From positions 1 to 64,000 of IMG/VR virus record IMGVR_UViG_3300043411_002463: 64,000 nucleotides of DNA; one strand, 5' to 3'. The first letter of the stretch is position 1. The number at the start of each line of letters is the position of its first letter. Origin of the DNA: a virus. The position numbers and the translations under genes are program-made. Under the pieces are notes generated by a model, which saw only the letters and a program-made list of their open reading frames with translations, did no database searches and was not told where the DNA came from. Positions 26,814-37,300 of this stretch are shown piece by piece.

Positions 26814-28916
26814 ATGCCTTGTACTCCTAATGATAATCAAATTAATGTCACTCCAGGACCACCACCAACGGTTCCTGGTTTTGGCACAGTATCATCACCA
26901 GTACAAATACCAAATCCTGGGTTTGATTTACCATCTGAATTATTAGAAGATTTTAATTCATTAATTTCTAGATTAAGTGCTATTTTTCCTAGCGGAATAT
27001 TTAAACCTAATCCTGATTTTTCCATGAAGACAGTTTATGATTTTTTATCTGGAGTATTAACACAAATTGCTCCATTTTTAAGTTTGTATAATTTCTTTTT
27101 GGCTCTATTAAGAATTATTAAATGTATTATTGATATTTTATGTGCTATTCCAAATGTTTTTGCAGTCTCGCAAAAATTAGTAGTTTTATTTAAAGAATGT
27201 TTACCACCATTTTTGAATTTATATCCAGCTTTTGCTTTAGCAATAATGATCATTTCTTTATTATTATTAATTCTTGCCTTAATTGAATATTTAATATCAA
27301 CGATTTTTGCTATCATAGATTCTATTCTTAAAAATTTAGAAATATTTGAAAAAGCATCAACTCTAAATGATGCTCAAGGAACGTTAGCCGCCATTAACAA
27401 AATAGCTTCTTTGTTATGTTTTATTCAAAATTTAATGGCAATATTTGTTGCCTTTAGTGCCATAACATCTATTATTGAATCAATTGCTAAGTTTGCTGGT
27501 GTGGTATTTTGTGATGATTCAGATGAAGATGGTTGTTGTCCACCAACCTTATGCCCACCATTTATTAAAAACACTCCAAACGGAATTACAGTTACCAATG
27601 GTAGGTTAGTTTATCTAAAAGAGATTTCTGCTGATTTAGCTTCTGAATTATCTCCTGCCTTAGCTGCTGTTATTAAAATACCACCAGTTAGACAAGAACG
27701 CTGGCAAGTTTATGCAAGAGATTTATTGCCTGAATATACAATTGATAAAATAATTACCCCAACCATTCCAGTATTTGGTACAAACTTTTGGGCAGATGCA
27801 GCAGTAATTACTAACAAAACTCCACCAAAACGTGCTCCATATACCGTCGATGTTACACTTACAGCAAATCCAAAATTGTTAGGATTTTTAACTGATACAA
27901 AAGGTTCAAGAAAATTTATTATTAAAGATTGCATTGTAATAGAAGAACCATTGAATGGTTATTTTGATTTCCAAAATGAAGAAACTAGTAATGTTAATGG
28001 AAGTTTAAGTATTGCTGGTGGTTTGGTATATGAAGAAGATGGAACTTCTTATTTAATAAGTGGAAAGCAAGCTACATTAGAAACCTTTATTCACCAAGAA
28101 AAATCCACAGCAAATTCTGTTCCAGCATCAAGTGATAATGATGAAATCTTTTATGATATTTCGTTTGTTTGGAAGCCAAATAACCCAGCATTAGCAGGTT
28201 TTAATATTACTACTGCTGGTTGTACACCCGAAGTTTCTGTGGAGCGTGCTGTAATTAATTCTATTTTAACTACAGAAGGTATACAACCTTGGGAATTAAG
28301 ATTACCTAATGTACCTGCTGGTGTAAAAGTTCCTTCTATTAACTTTTTGCCAAACATAAGCGGTACACAGGCTTGTATAGAAAATGCACTTGGTATCTTT
28401 AGAAAAAATGTTTCAGCACAAGGTGCTGCAGAATTCCAAGCTTCAGTCACTGTTTGTTTAAATGATCTTAAAAATCAGACATCAGCTTCATTGTGTGCAA
28501 CCTTATTGGCAGCCATTAGTCAATTTAAATCTACGTTTGATTTAGATACAGATTTACAATTTACTAATAAAAACATAGAGGTGTCTTTAACTTTGAAAGA
28601 TGCATCTGGTACAGAGTTAACAAATAATATACCAGAGACATGTGCAAAACAAATTGAAGAAAAATTAACTACAGAAATAACTTTTGGAAAAATTTCTGCC
28701 TTTAAATATGATGGTAGCAAATTATTTAAAGCAAATATAAGTTCAGATTCTGCAGGCTCCGGTAATATAAGGGTTTTGTATGACAATAAAGTCTTATCAG
28801 CATTATCAACAAATTCTGATAATCAAACCGTAATAGAAGAATATTCTTTGGATTATACATTCGTTGATTCAACAATTTCTTCACCAGTACGTCGTGATGA
28901 GACTGATTTAGGATAA
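26814..28916 (+). CDS. baseplate-module protein with large hydrophobic domain
   Basis: A 700-residue protein of no recognised family. After a Pro-rich N-terminus (about 1-40) come three strongly hydrophobic blocks, about 78-115, 130-172 (ALAIMIISLLLLILALIEYL) and 196-232, which look like membrane helices. A Cys-rich hinge follows (CDDSDEDGCCPPTLCPPF, 233-250), then about 450 residues of beta-rich, ordinary virion-like sequence. A membrane-type segment within a baseplate cluster suggests a protein released from the tail into the host envelope, or one that assembles at the membrane. The ribosome site is poor. That reading is inference; the hydrophobicity is seen directly. Confidence 0.5.
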   Translation: MPCTPNDNQINVTPGPPPTVPGFGTVSSPVQIPNPGFDLPSELLEDFNSLISRLSAIFPSGIFKPNPDFSMKTVYDFLSGVLTQIAPFLSLYNFFLALLRIIKCIIDILCAIPNVFAVSQKLVVLFKECLPPFLNLYPAFALAIMIISLLLLILALIEYLISTIFAIIDSILKNLEIFEKASTLNDAQGTLAAINKIASLLCFIQNLMAIFVAFSAITSIIESIAKFAGVVFCDDSDEDGCCPPTLCPPFIKNTPNGITVTNGRLVYLKEISADLASELSPALAAVIKIPPVRQERWQVYARDLLPEYTIDKIITPTIPVFGTNFWADAAVITNKTPPKRAPYTVDVTLTANPKLLGFLTDTKGSRKFIIKDCIVIEEPLNGYFDFQNEETSNVNGSLSIAGGLVYEEDGTSYLISGKQATLETFIHQEKSTANSVPASSDNDEIFYDISFVWKPNNPALAGFNITTAGCTPEVSVERAVINSILTTEGIQPWELRLPNVPAGVKVPSINFLPNISGTQACIENALGIFRKNVSAQGAAEFQASVTVCLNDLKNQTSASLCATLLAAISQFKSTFDLDTDLQFTNKNIEVSLTLKDASGTELTNNIPETCAKQIEEKLTTEITFGKISAFKYDGSKLFKANISSDSAGSGNIRVLYDNKVLSALSTNSDNQTVIEEYSLDYTFVDSTISSPVRRDETDLG

Positions 28917-28917
28917 T

Positions 28918-30666
28918 ATGGTAGCCGATCTTGCAGCCGATAATAATTTTGAAGATTTGCAAACAGTTGATTCTGACATTGAGTCATTGTTTAAAAAATA
29001 TATAGAGCCTATTGATCAACTAAGATCATATGCTAGACCAATTTTATCCGCAGATATAAGTAATACTAAAACTTTTGAAGATGTGTTATTGGAAGATTCT
29101 AAAAATTTAGAATCAAGCACTACAATTCCAATGGAAAGTAGAAGACATTGTTTTTATAGAATGTTGGGTTTGCCAGTATTGGATTCGCAAGGAAGGTTTT
29201 ATAATCCTGGTTTTCCATTAAACTTAAATGTTAAAAGTCATAATGAAATAAACTCAGATATTTTTAAGAATTTAAAAGAATTACAATCATTTGTTTATTT
29301 GAATGAAAGAGAAATATTTGAAAATAAAAATGTTTATATAAACAAATCTAATTATTTAGAAAATATTATAAGTAATGTTTTATATTCTTATGTAGGAAAA
29401 TTTACTACATTTAAATTGTCAGAATCAGTTTATGATATTGATCAACAATCAAGTTTGATAAAAGAAAGAGAAGAAAAGGGTAATTTTTACGCCAAGTTAA
29501 ATGGTGAATTAGAATTTGATAAAGAAATGTTAGATTTAGTTCAAAAATATAAAACACAAAAACACGTGATTGTTCCTTTAATGGTAGATCCTAGATTAGT
29601 TAATACTGTTACACCAGATAATAATTTAGTTTGCATACCATTCTTAAAAGATAAATCGCAAACAAAAATTAATAACTCAACTGAGCTATTAAGACCAGGA
29701 TTGGAATTAATTATCAGACAAAGACTTGAAGATTATAAATTAGATAGTAATTATTTGAAAACATTATCAAATATTTTGGTTGGAACGCCCCAGTCTTCTT
29801 ATATTTCAGATGATGATTATCTTACTTTAAAAGCTACAGTAAGTGCATTTTATGATTTTTCAGCCAATGCTCAAGTATCAAAAATGTTACAAAAAATGTC
29901 GGCTACGGGAAATACTGGCGATGAAGAACTTCAAAATATTACAAACTTTCAATTTAAAACAGTAAATAAATTAATTAAAACATTAAAAGCATGTGTAAAA
30001 GATTTACAACAATCAATTTTATATATTGAAAAATTAAAAAGCAATATTAATTGGGCACCACAAACCGGAGTAGACGGACCAAGTTCAAAAATAGATAATA
30101 AATTAAATTCTTTTATTAATATTTCTAGTAATAAATTAAATAATTCTTTAAAAGAATTGAAAATTAAAAAAGTTAGTGCAGAATTTAGGCAAAAGAATTT
30201 TGAAGATTTGGGTAGTTTTGCTTCTCCTTTTCATGATAATGATTTCTCAGAAAATATTAATTTTTATGATGATCAAATAAAAGATGTTAATAAAAAAATA
30301 GAACATTATTCTTCTTTGGGTTTTTCTGCATTGCGTAATATAGAATTAATTACAGGTCAAGTTTCTGGATTTGGTCTTGTTGATGTATTGGCAATATACA
30401 CTGCATTATGGTCAATTGATTTAAATGTATTAATTTCTTTATTGGATGATAGTGCTTTTGAAAGATTGTATAATTACAATACAAACTATCAAGGAAACCA
30501 AGCAGTTTCATTTAGAAAAAACAATGGGTCAAAATACACTGGTGATAAAGCGATATCTTTATTGACGGAGAAATTATTTCAAACATTATCGTTTGTTGAT
30601 TTTTATATGGATCATTTTGTTAAAAATTCTCCAGCTAATATAAATTCAAATAATTTTGAAGGATAA
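28918..30666 (+). CDS. baseplate-module protein of unknown function
   Basis: A 582-residue protein lying between the hydrophobic protein and the gp25-like wedge. It is mostly helical, Lys/Asn/Ser-rich, with coiled-coil stretches around 330-460, and a segment near 490-520 (GQVSGFGLVDVLAIYTALWS) that is moderately hydrophobic. No family motif is recognised. AGGA sits at good spacing before the ATG. Position implies a structural or assembly role in the baseplate. Confidence 0.45.
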   Translation: MVADLAADNNFEDLQTVDSDIESLFKKYIEPIDQLRSYARPILSADISNTKTFEDVLLEDSKNLESSTTIPMESRRHCFYRMLGLPVLDSQGRFYNPGFPLNLNVKSHNEINSDIFKNLKELQSFVYLNEREIFENKNVYINKSNYLENIISNVLYSYVGKFTTFKLSESVYDIDQQSSLIKEREEKGNFYAKLNGELEFDKEMLDLVQKYKTQKHVIVPLMVDPRLVNTVTPDNNLVCIPFLKDKSQTKINNSTELLRPGLELIIRQRLEDYKLDSNYLKTLSNILVGTPQSSYISDDDYLTLKATVSAFYDFSANAQVSKMLQKMSATGNTGDEELQNITNFQFKTVNKLIKTLKACVKDLQQSILYIEKLKSNINWAPQTGVDGPSSKIDNKLNSFINISSNKLNNSLKELKIKKVSAEFRQKNFEDLGSFASPFHDNDFSENINFYDDQIKDVNKKIEHYSSLGFSALRNIELITGQVSGFGLVDVLAIYTALWSIDLNVLISLLDDSAFERLYNYNTNYQGNQAVSFRKNNGSKYTGDKAISLLTEKLFQTLSFVDFYMDHFVKNSPANINSNNFEG

Positions 30667-30667
30667 T

Positions 30668-31108
30668 ATGTCATATGATTTTAAAATAGAAAATGGTGAT
30701 TGGCAAATTTCTTCAAGTGGAGATATTGAAAAAGTTGAAGATGAAAATAAGCTTATTCAAGATATTTTAAAGATTTGCATTTCAAAAAGAGGATCTAATA
30801 AGAATGCACCTTATTATGGAACTGTTTTAGGAGATATAGTTGGTTCTATACCAGATAGACAATTTACTGAAACTTATGCTACTAATCAATTACAAGACGC
30901 ATTGAAAATATTACAAAAATTGCAGCAATTACAAGAAACAACTCAGTTTGTTTCATTAAAAGAATCTTTAGCAGCTGTTAAAGAAGCTAGGGTTGTACAA
31001 TCATTAACCGATCCAAGATTTTATGGTGTAAGAATAAAAGTATTAAATAAAAGCTTTTCTGAAGTTCAAACTGGGTTTGATATTAACCAGTCAGCTATTA
31101 ATAAATAA
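30668..31108 (+). CDS. gp25-like baseplate wedge protein
   Basis: A 146-residue protein of the gp25/GPW family, the conserved small wedge subunit that binds the sheath and starts its assembly. The diagnostic stretch is ENKLIQDILKICISKRGSN, then PYYGTVLGDIVGS, as in other family members, followed by helical arms. The frame is open from a TTG at 30,656, but ATG 30,668 has AAGGAT at proper spacing and starts right after the previous stop, so I choose it. The J-like wedge gene follows, the usual pairing. Confidence 0.85.
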   Translation: MSYDFKIENGDWQISSSGDIEKVEDENKLIQDILKICISKRGSNKNAPYYGTVLGDIVGSIPDRQFTETYATNQLQDALKILQKLQQLQETTQFVSLKESLAAVKEARVVQSLTDPRFYGVRIKVLNKSFSEVQTGFDINQSAINK

Positions 31109-31123
31109 TTTATATTGAGCATA

Positions 31124-31140
31124 TTTTGCTATATTATTAG
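31124..31140 (+). promoter_or_regulatory. candidate promoter before the J-like wedge gene
   Basis: TTTTGCTATATTATTAG, 23 bases before the ATG at 31,163, resembles TTTGTCATAATAATAG at 17,053 and lies in a 54-base gap. Similarity and position are the only support. Confidence 0.3.
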
Positions 31141-31162
31141 CTTTTAAAATAGGGTAAAATTA

Positions 31163-34100
31163 ATGGCAAAAATTCGTTCAACCAGTGAAATAATAAGAGA
31201 TTTTTTAGATTTTTATAGAGTTGCACAACCTGCACTAGATGTTAAACCAGGTAGTTCAGCTCGTGATGTATTGGTTGATGGACCATCTACTCAATTAGGA
31301 GTTTGCTATGACGAACTATCTAAGCTAAAAACAAACCTATCTCCAGTAACCTCTTATGGTCAAAATTTTGAAAACTGGGCAAAAAACTTTGGAATAACAA
31401 AACCAACTGGTAAAAAAGCAACAGGCTTTGCTTTATTATTATTTAACAATATTGAAACAGACATTGCATTAAGAGCGGGGGATTTAGTTTATGCTAAAAA
31501 CGGTTCATCATTTATTATTAAAAATTCTTTAGTATTAACTTCAACCAAAGAATCATATTATAAGTCAATAGTTAATAAATATAAATCAGATCTTGATACT
31601 CTCGGTTTTACAGAAATTTATGGAATTGAAGTTTTGGTTGAAGCTACTGCCACTGGAACTCAAGGTAATATTTCAAGATTTTCATTAAAAAGCACTAATA
31701 TTACTGGAATTAATAGCATTACCAACGTATCACCTTTTTCTAATGGTAGTTCTGCTGCTTCTGATGCTAGTTTTAAAAACTATTTTATGGCATCATTTAA
31801 TGGAAGCGTTTCTGGTACATCAGTTGGATATACAAATAAAGTTAAAGAAAATTCAGCAGTTATTGACGTTGTTTCAGTTGAAAGTGGCGATGATTTGATG
31901 ACAAGAGATGGTACTATAGTTTCTGTTGCAGAAAACGGCACAAGAACTATTGTTTCAGATGGAACTGGTGGCAAAACTGATATTATTGTTTTAGGAGCAA
32001 CCCTTCAACAAGGTACAGATTCTTATATTTACAAAGACAAATCAAACCAAGACGATCCAACTAATTCAAAAAATGATTATGTATTGGGACAAATATCAGG
32101 TGATGAAAACAAAACTTTCAATAAAAAAAGAAAAGATAATGTTAAGAAAGGAATTGTACCAAACCAGCCTGTATATAATTTGGTTTCTTTATCTGGCTCT
32201 TTATCTGGAAGTAATTTTAAAGAAAAAACAACAGATAATTTGGGAAGAGTATCTGGAAATTATGAATTAGTTAAAGACACTGGTAGTTTTGCAGATTCAG
32301 TCTGGGGTTTTGATAAAATACATTTCATATCTAATAAAATATCAGATTTACCAGAAGATAAAACTAAAGAGACATTTAATGGACAAGATCCATTAGGTTA
32401 TACTGATTTGCTTGAAGTTAAAAAAATAACACAAAATATAGTTATTACAAATGAAAATTCTCAAGTTCAATCAACTGATAAATCATACATTCAACTAAAT
32501 CATTTTCCAGTATCTTCCGTAACTAGAGTTTTTAACGTTACAACTGGAGAAAGATACGTAGTAACTAGTCAAAATCCAGATGGCTCGGGTGAATTAAACG
32601 AAACTGGTAGAATAAAAATATCAGGTAAATCATTACCTGCCGTTAGTGATATTTTGCAAGTAGATTATGTTTGGAATTATTCATTTGACCCATATTGGGA
32701 TTGTGATAATATTGTATTTTCAGATAATTATAGAGATGTAACTGATTCTATTGATTGGGGTTATTCTAATTTAGTTAGAAGAGAATTATCTGTGCTTTCG
32801 ACTTCAGGAAGTTATTTAAACGCCTCTGTTACACACAATATTTCTTCTGTAATTAAAGTTAATGTATTTTCTTCTGAAGAAACAACTGTAACATTAGTTT
32901 CTAATAGAAAAGCAATTGTATTGTCAAATACAATTTCAAACATAGAATCAGTTCAAAAAATTTCTAATAAATCAGAATTATGGAATACTATAAAAGATGA
33001 TGGTACATTATCTGGGTTAACGGCTTATTTGCCTTCTGATACTATTGCTGAAGTTGGAGATGCTGTATCTGTTATTTATAATGCAACTGATGTATATGGA
33101 ACTACAGGAACAGTATCAAACAATACAATAAACATTGTACCATCCGATTATGCTACAGCAGGAACTTTAGTAGAATGTACCTATCTTGCTAATATAAATA
33201 CTTTGTTACCAGCTACATCTTTAAGTAATTTACCAGTTATAAGAAATAATAATCAATTTACATTAAATAATTTGGCAGTTTTGGGAAACCAACCAACAAG
33301 TCACTTATATGAAGATTCAATTGTTGTTAAAAACTTAAGATTAGCACCATCTCATTTATTGTTGAATTTATTGGGTGCCGTATCAACTGGAGTTTTGACT
33401 GTAACTGGTACTTCTATTAAAAAAATAGAAAATGTCGTATTTACAGCTAGTAAAAATGGTTTAACTCAAGATTTATCTGCTGCCATTAAAAAATCTTTAG
33501 GTTTAACTAGTATAGAATCAATTTCTTCTAATATAAAAGTTTGTAGATTAGTTAAATTAGAAAAAATTAAAGCCAGTTCTGTCAGCGAATATATTTCTAC
33601 AATTAATTCTTTTGATATTAAAGGTTATTATTTATTAGACAATACATTTACTAAAAACGAAGCTGTTTATGATGTTAATTTAAGTAAAACACAAATAACA
33701 CTACCATCAACGGAAAATAATATTGATAATACAATTTCAATTGGTGATAAGTTATTGGTAACTTGTTATATTTCTGAAGATTCAAGCTCAGAAAACATAT
33801 ATTTTAGCAAATCAGGAAGTATTTATACAAACAAAAAATATTTAACAATTGATAGTATCACTATTTCAAGCGGATTCAATTCTTCAAATGCATTAAATTC
33901 AGTGTTAACCATTAGTAACTTTAATCAACCATTAACTAAAAGCAGATATAAAGTTTATTACGATTATTTAGCACCAAAAACAAATGAAAGAATAACAATA
34001 AATTATAACTATAATAAATTAATTGGTGATTCACAATTAAACTTAGAAAAAACAATTCATTTAAATGATGATATATTAATTAAACAATGTGAAAATATTT

Positions 34101-34393
34101 TAGTAGATGTAACCATGAAGATTGTTATAGATGCAGATAGTTTAAACTTCTCTGATACAATCATTCAAAACGTTAAAGATGCCGTTACAAGCAAGCTTAA
34201 TATCAACGTATTAAATGGTATAATTGATAGTTCTGATTTGGAGCTAGTGGCTGGTTCAATTTCAGGAGTTGATCGTGTTAGAGTAACATACTTTAATAAA
34301 ACTGGCGTTGCGGGTTCTGTGTTAAGTATTGTTGCTAATAAAAAACAAAGTATATTTGCAAATAATGTTTCTATAATACAAGAATCAAGATAA
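31163..34393 (+). CDS. baseplate J-like wedge protein (T4 gp6 role)
   Basis: A 1,076-residue wedge protein. The N-terminal part is typical of the baseplate J family: PGSSARDVLVDGP, then a helical stretch with NFGI, IALRAGDLVYAKNGSSF, VLVEATATGTQGNIS and ITGINSITNVSPFSNGS with SD..F following. The C-terminal 90 residues (CENILVDVTMKIVIDADSLN, then ITSKLNINVLNGIIDSSDL-type and AGSISGVDRVRVTYF) match the conserved J end. Between them is about 650 residues of inserted beta domains, so the protein is far longer than P2 gpJ (about 300). It follows the gp25-like gene as expected and would form the wedge ring with it. Confidence 0.8.
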   Translation: MAKIRSTSEIIRDFLDFYRVAQPALDVKPGSSARDVLVDGPSTQLGVCYDELSKLKTNLSPVTSYGQNFENWAKNFGITKPTGKKATGFALLLFNNIETDIALRAGDLVYAKNGSSFIIKNSLVLTSTKESYYKSIVNKYKSDLDTLGFTEIYGIEVLVEATATGTQGNISRFSLKSTNITGINSITNVSPFSNGSSAASDASFKNYFMASFNGSVSGTSVGYTNKVKENSAVIDVVSVESGDDLMTRDGTIVSVAENGTRTIVSDGTGGKTDIIVLGATLQQGTDSYIYKDKSNQDDPTNSKNDYVLGQISGDENKTFNKKRKDNVKKGIVPNQPVYNLVSLSGSLSGSNFKEKTTDNLGRVSGNYELVKDTGSFADSVWGFDKIHFISNKISDLPEDKTKETFNGQDPLGYTDLLEVKKITQNIVITNENSQVQSTDKSYIQLNHFPVSSVTRVFNVTTGERYVVTSQNPDGSGELNETGRIKISGKSLPAVSDILQVDYVWNYSFDPYWDCDNIVFSDNYRDVTDSIDWGYSNLVRRELSVLSTSGSYLNASVTHNISSVIKVNVFSSEETTVTLVSNRKAIVLSNTISNIESVQKISNKSELWNTIKDDGTLSGLTAYLPSDTIAEVGDAVSVIYNATDVYGTTGTVSNNTINIVPSDYATAGTLVECTYLANINTLLPATSLSNLPVIRNNNQFTLNNLAVLGNQPTSHLYEDSIVVKNLRLAPSHLLLNLLGAVSTGVLTVTGTSIKKIENVVFTASKNGLTQDLSAAIKKSLGLTSIESISSNIKVCRLVKLEKIKASSVSEYISTINSFDIKGYYLLDNTFTKNEAVYDVNLSKTQITLPSTENNIDNTISIGDKLLVTCYISEDSSSENIYFSKSGSIYTNKKYLTIDSITISSGFNSSNALNSVLTISNFNQPLTKSRYKVYYDYLAPKTNERITINYNYNKLIGDSQLNLEKTIHLNDDILIKQCENILVDVTMKIVIDADSLNFSDTIIQNVKDAVTSKLNINVLNGIIDSSDLELVAGSISGVDRVRVTYFNKTGVAGSVLSIVANKKQSIFANNVSIIQESR

Positions 34394-34394
34394 A

Positions 34395-37300
34395 ATGGCA
34401 ATTTTAAGCATAAAAAAATATTCTTTAGTTTCACCAACTAAGATTAGAATAGAGTTTTCTGATAGTGTTAATGCATTAATTAACACATCCAATTTTAATA
34501 TTGTTTCAAATAATTCTTCTTTTTCTAACCCAATATTATATAATGTTAAAGTAAATAAAAATATTGTTGACTTAACAGTTTCGCCATTATATTCATATAA
34601 TATTTATTCACTTTATTGTCTAGATGGAAACATAAAGTTTTCAAATATTAACAGTACATTATTTTTACCAAATAATAATTCAACTAATGTTATTAAGTTC
34701 ATTGGTCCAGTTGATTCAGAAAATCAATTTAGAACAAATTTGATTAGAGATTTATCAAATAATGTTTATTCTTTGGAAGATGGTAATTTAATTACTGATA
34801 CAATTAATATAATTGCAGATCAAATTAATAAATTATATAATGATATTAAACAAACTGGTAATGAAATATTTCTTGAAAAAATTATAGAAAATGAGAAGAA
34901 AGTTAGAGGGATTGGTCCAACTGACGCTCTCAATGAAAAAGGTGCTTATAAAATAATTAAAGTTTCTAAAGAAATAGAAGGAACTGTTAAAGTTAAAGAG
35001 CAAGAAATTTCAGAAATGCCTGCAAGTCCAATAACATTGCAAGCAGTCACAATTTCTCAAGAAAAATTAATTTCTGGAACATCAAACTCTACATTTAATG
35101 GTCTACTACTAACATTAGCCAAAAATAATGTTACCAAAGTAAAAACCATAACAATAAAGTATTTTAATGGAAGTACTTATTCTTATTCAATAGAATCATT
35201 AGGTTATACTATTAAAGACAATAGATATGATCAAGAATATGCATCAAGTTATCAATTATTAGAATCAAACCAGGTTCAGCTTTCTACATTATTGTTAGAA
35301 GATGAAAACTTTACAGTTTTAACATCACTAGATTATATTTTAATAACTTACGAATATAAGAATGTTGGACAAACAATTGTTGAAGATTCAGTTGATGTTT
35401 ATTATATAGAATATCAATCAAGTGAAGTTATCAGTCCAATAGTAACCACTTTTGCCTTAAAATATTATCCTGTAGTTGATTCTTTGGGAAATATTATTAA
35501 AAAAGATGGTGTTTCATTTTTAGATCCAGAAGCAAATCCTCCTTTTTCATCAACACATCCTGCGTTTACAACTGAACTAGAGTTTAATTTAGAAAGCTTA
35601 CCAAAAACATTTGGTGAATATACTATAAATTATGAAACTGGTGAAGTAATTGTTTATGGAGCAATTAAAAATGATGGCACTGGAGATTTCCCACCATTAG
35701 CAACATATTATTATAAGTTTTCTTATGATAACGAATTAGATTACATTTATGATAATCAAAATTATGAAGTTGTACGTTCGCCTATTAGAGATTTAGAAGG
35801 TGAAAGTGTAACAATTGCTTGTCAATATTACCAAAATCTAATTGAAAATGAAGATTTTATTGCTAACATTCACAAAGAAGTTATTAATGAAAGAATAGAA
35901 AATAGATTATTATCAAATACAAGCTTGCGCGTACAAAACCCTGGTGTAACAAATGTTTTTAGAATTTATAATGAAACGTCCGGGGAAATATATAAATTAG
36001 ATAGATTTAATAATGATAAAGTTTATTTTAATGTTAATAATTCTCCAAGAGTAGAAAAAATATCTCAAGAAAGATGTTCTTTTACAACAGTTGATAATGA
36101 AATTGTTTTAGTACAAGAAGAATATCTAAATGCCAATAACATTAAAATATTTGAAATACATTTAAATAACTCCTTAATAATATCTGCAACCGAAGATAGT
36201 ATAGGATCTAGTTTTAATAGTAGTGTTTCTTTCAGTAACTCAAACATCTTTGGAAAAGAAATATATTTTAGCTCTGCAATATCATTAGATAATAACATTG
36301 ATAGACTTGATTTAAATCAATACCAAATAGATTATAATAATGGTATTATTTATTTGGCAACAGATAGTGTTGATTATCAATTGGGAACTGTTAATTATAA
36401 AAAATCATTTATCAAAACAGGTCAAGATAATATTATCTCTGTAGATAAAATATATTCATCAATAGATAACATTAATATTGATAAGGTTTACAATTTTAGT
36501 TCTTATTCAGCATTTGAAATTACATTTACTAATTTAGAAGAGTCAGATGAAAGATTTGATAGTTATGGAAATTTGTATATTTATGATTCTAATACTGTTT
36601 TAGTAAAAGATGATATTAAATCTATCAGAGGTTTGTACGATCATAGTGATTTATTAACAAATGATAGCCCAATCAATTTTGCAGAAAATTGTACCTTTGA
36701 CGCTAACTTAATTCAAGTAAATGAAATTTTTAAACAAGAACAATATACTGTTGAGTCAGGATTAGTAATAAATATTAACCAAGCCAGTGTTGGAATTGAT
36801 TTAAATAGCGTAATTTCTGTAAAAAGAATAAGTGATGATACAGAGTTATACACTGGAAGTTCTTCTTTTGTAAATTATCAAATAACATTAGATGCTCTTA
36901 GTGGTGCTGTTGCAGGCGACGAAATTGTTGTAATTTATGGATTATTACCAAATGGAAGTTTTGGTGTTGTAGTAGATTATGATCGTGGTGAGTTGTTTGT
37001 AGATTATACTTATCTTTTTGATGAAATTTTAGTTACATATGAGTATGGTAGTGATTCTTTGGACTTTGCACAATCAACTACATTAAATACTGGTGATGAA
37101 TATTATGTAACTTACAAGGTTGGTAGTTTAAGAGATACTCTTTTTGCTAATTTTGGTTCTTTAATCGATGTTAATATCATTAAAAACTTTAATACCGAAG
37201 TAGATAGAGAGATTTATCGTTCTGTATTGCAGGGTATATTGCAAATGTTTCCAACGGGTCCTACTAAGGAAGCACTAGGCAATATGGTTAAAAGTGTTAC

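Noticed and set aside
30656-30667. TTG start for the gp25-like gene
   Set aside because: It would overlap the previous gene by 11 bases, whereas ATG 30,668 has AAGGAT at proper spacing.
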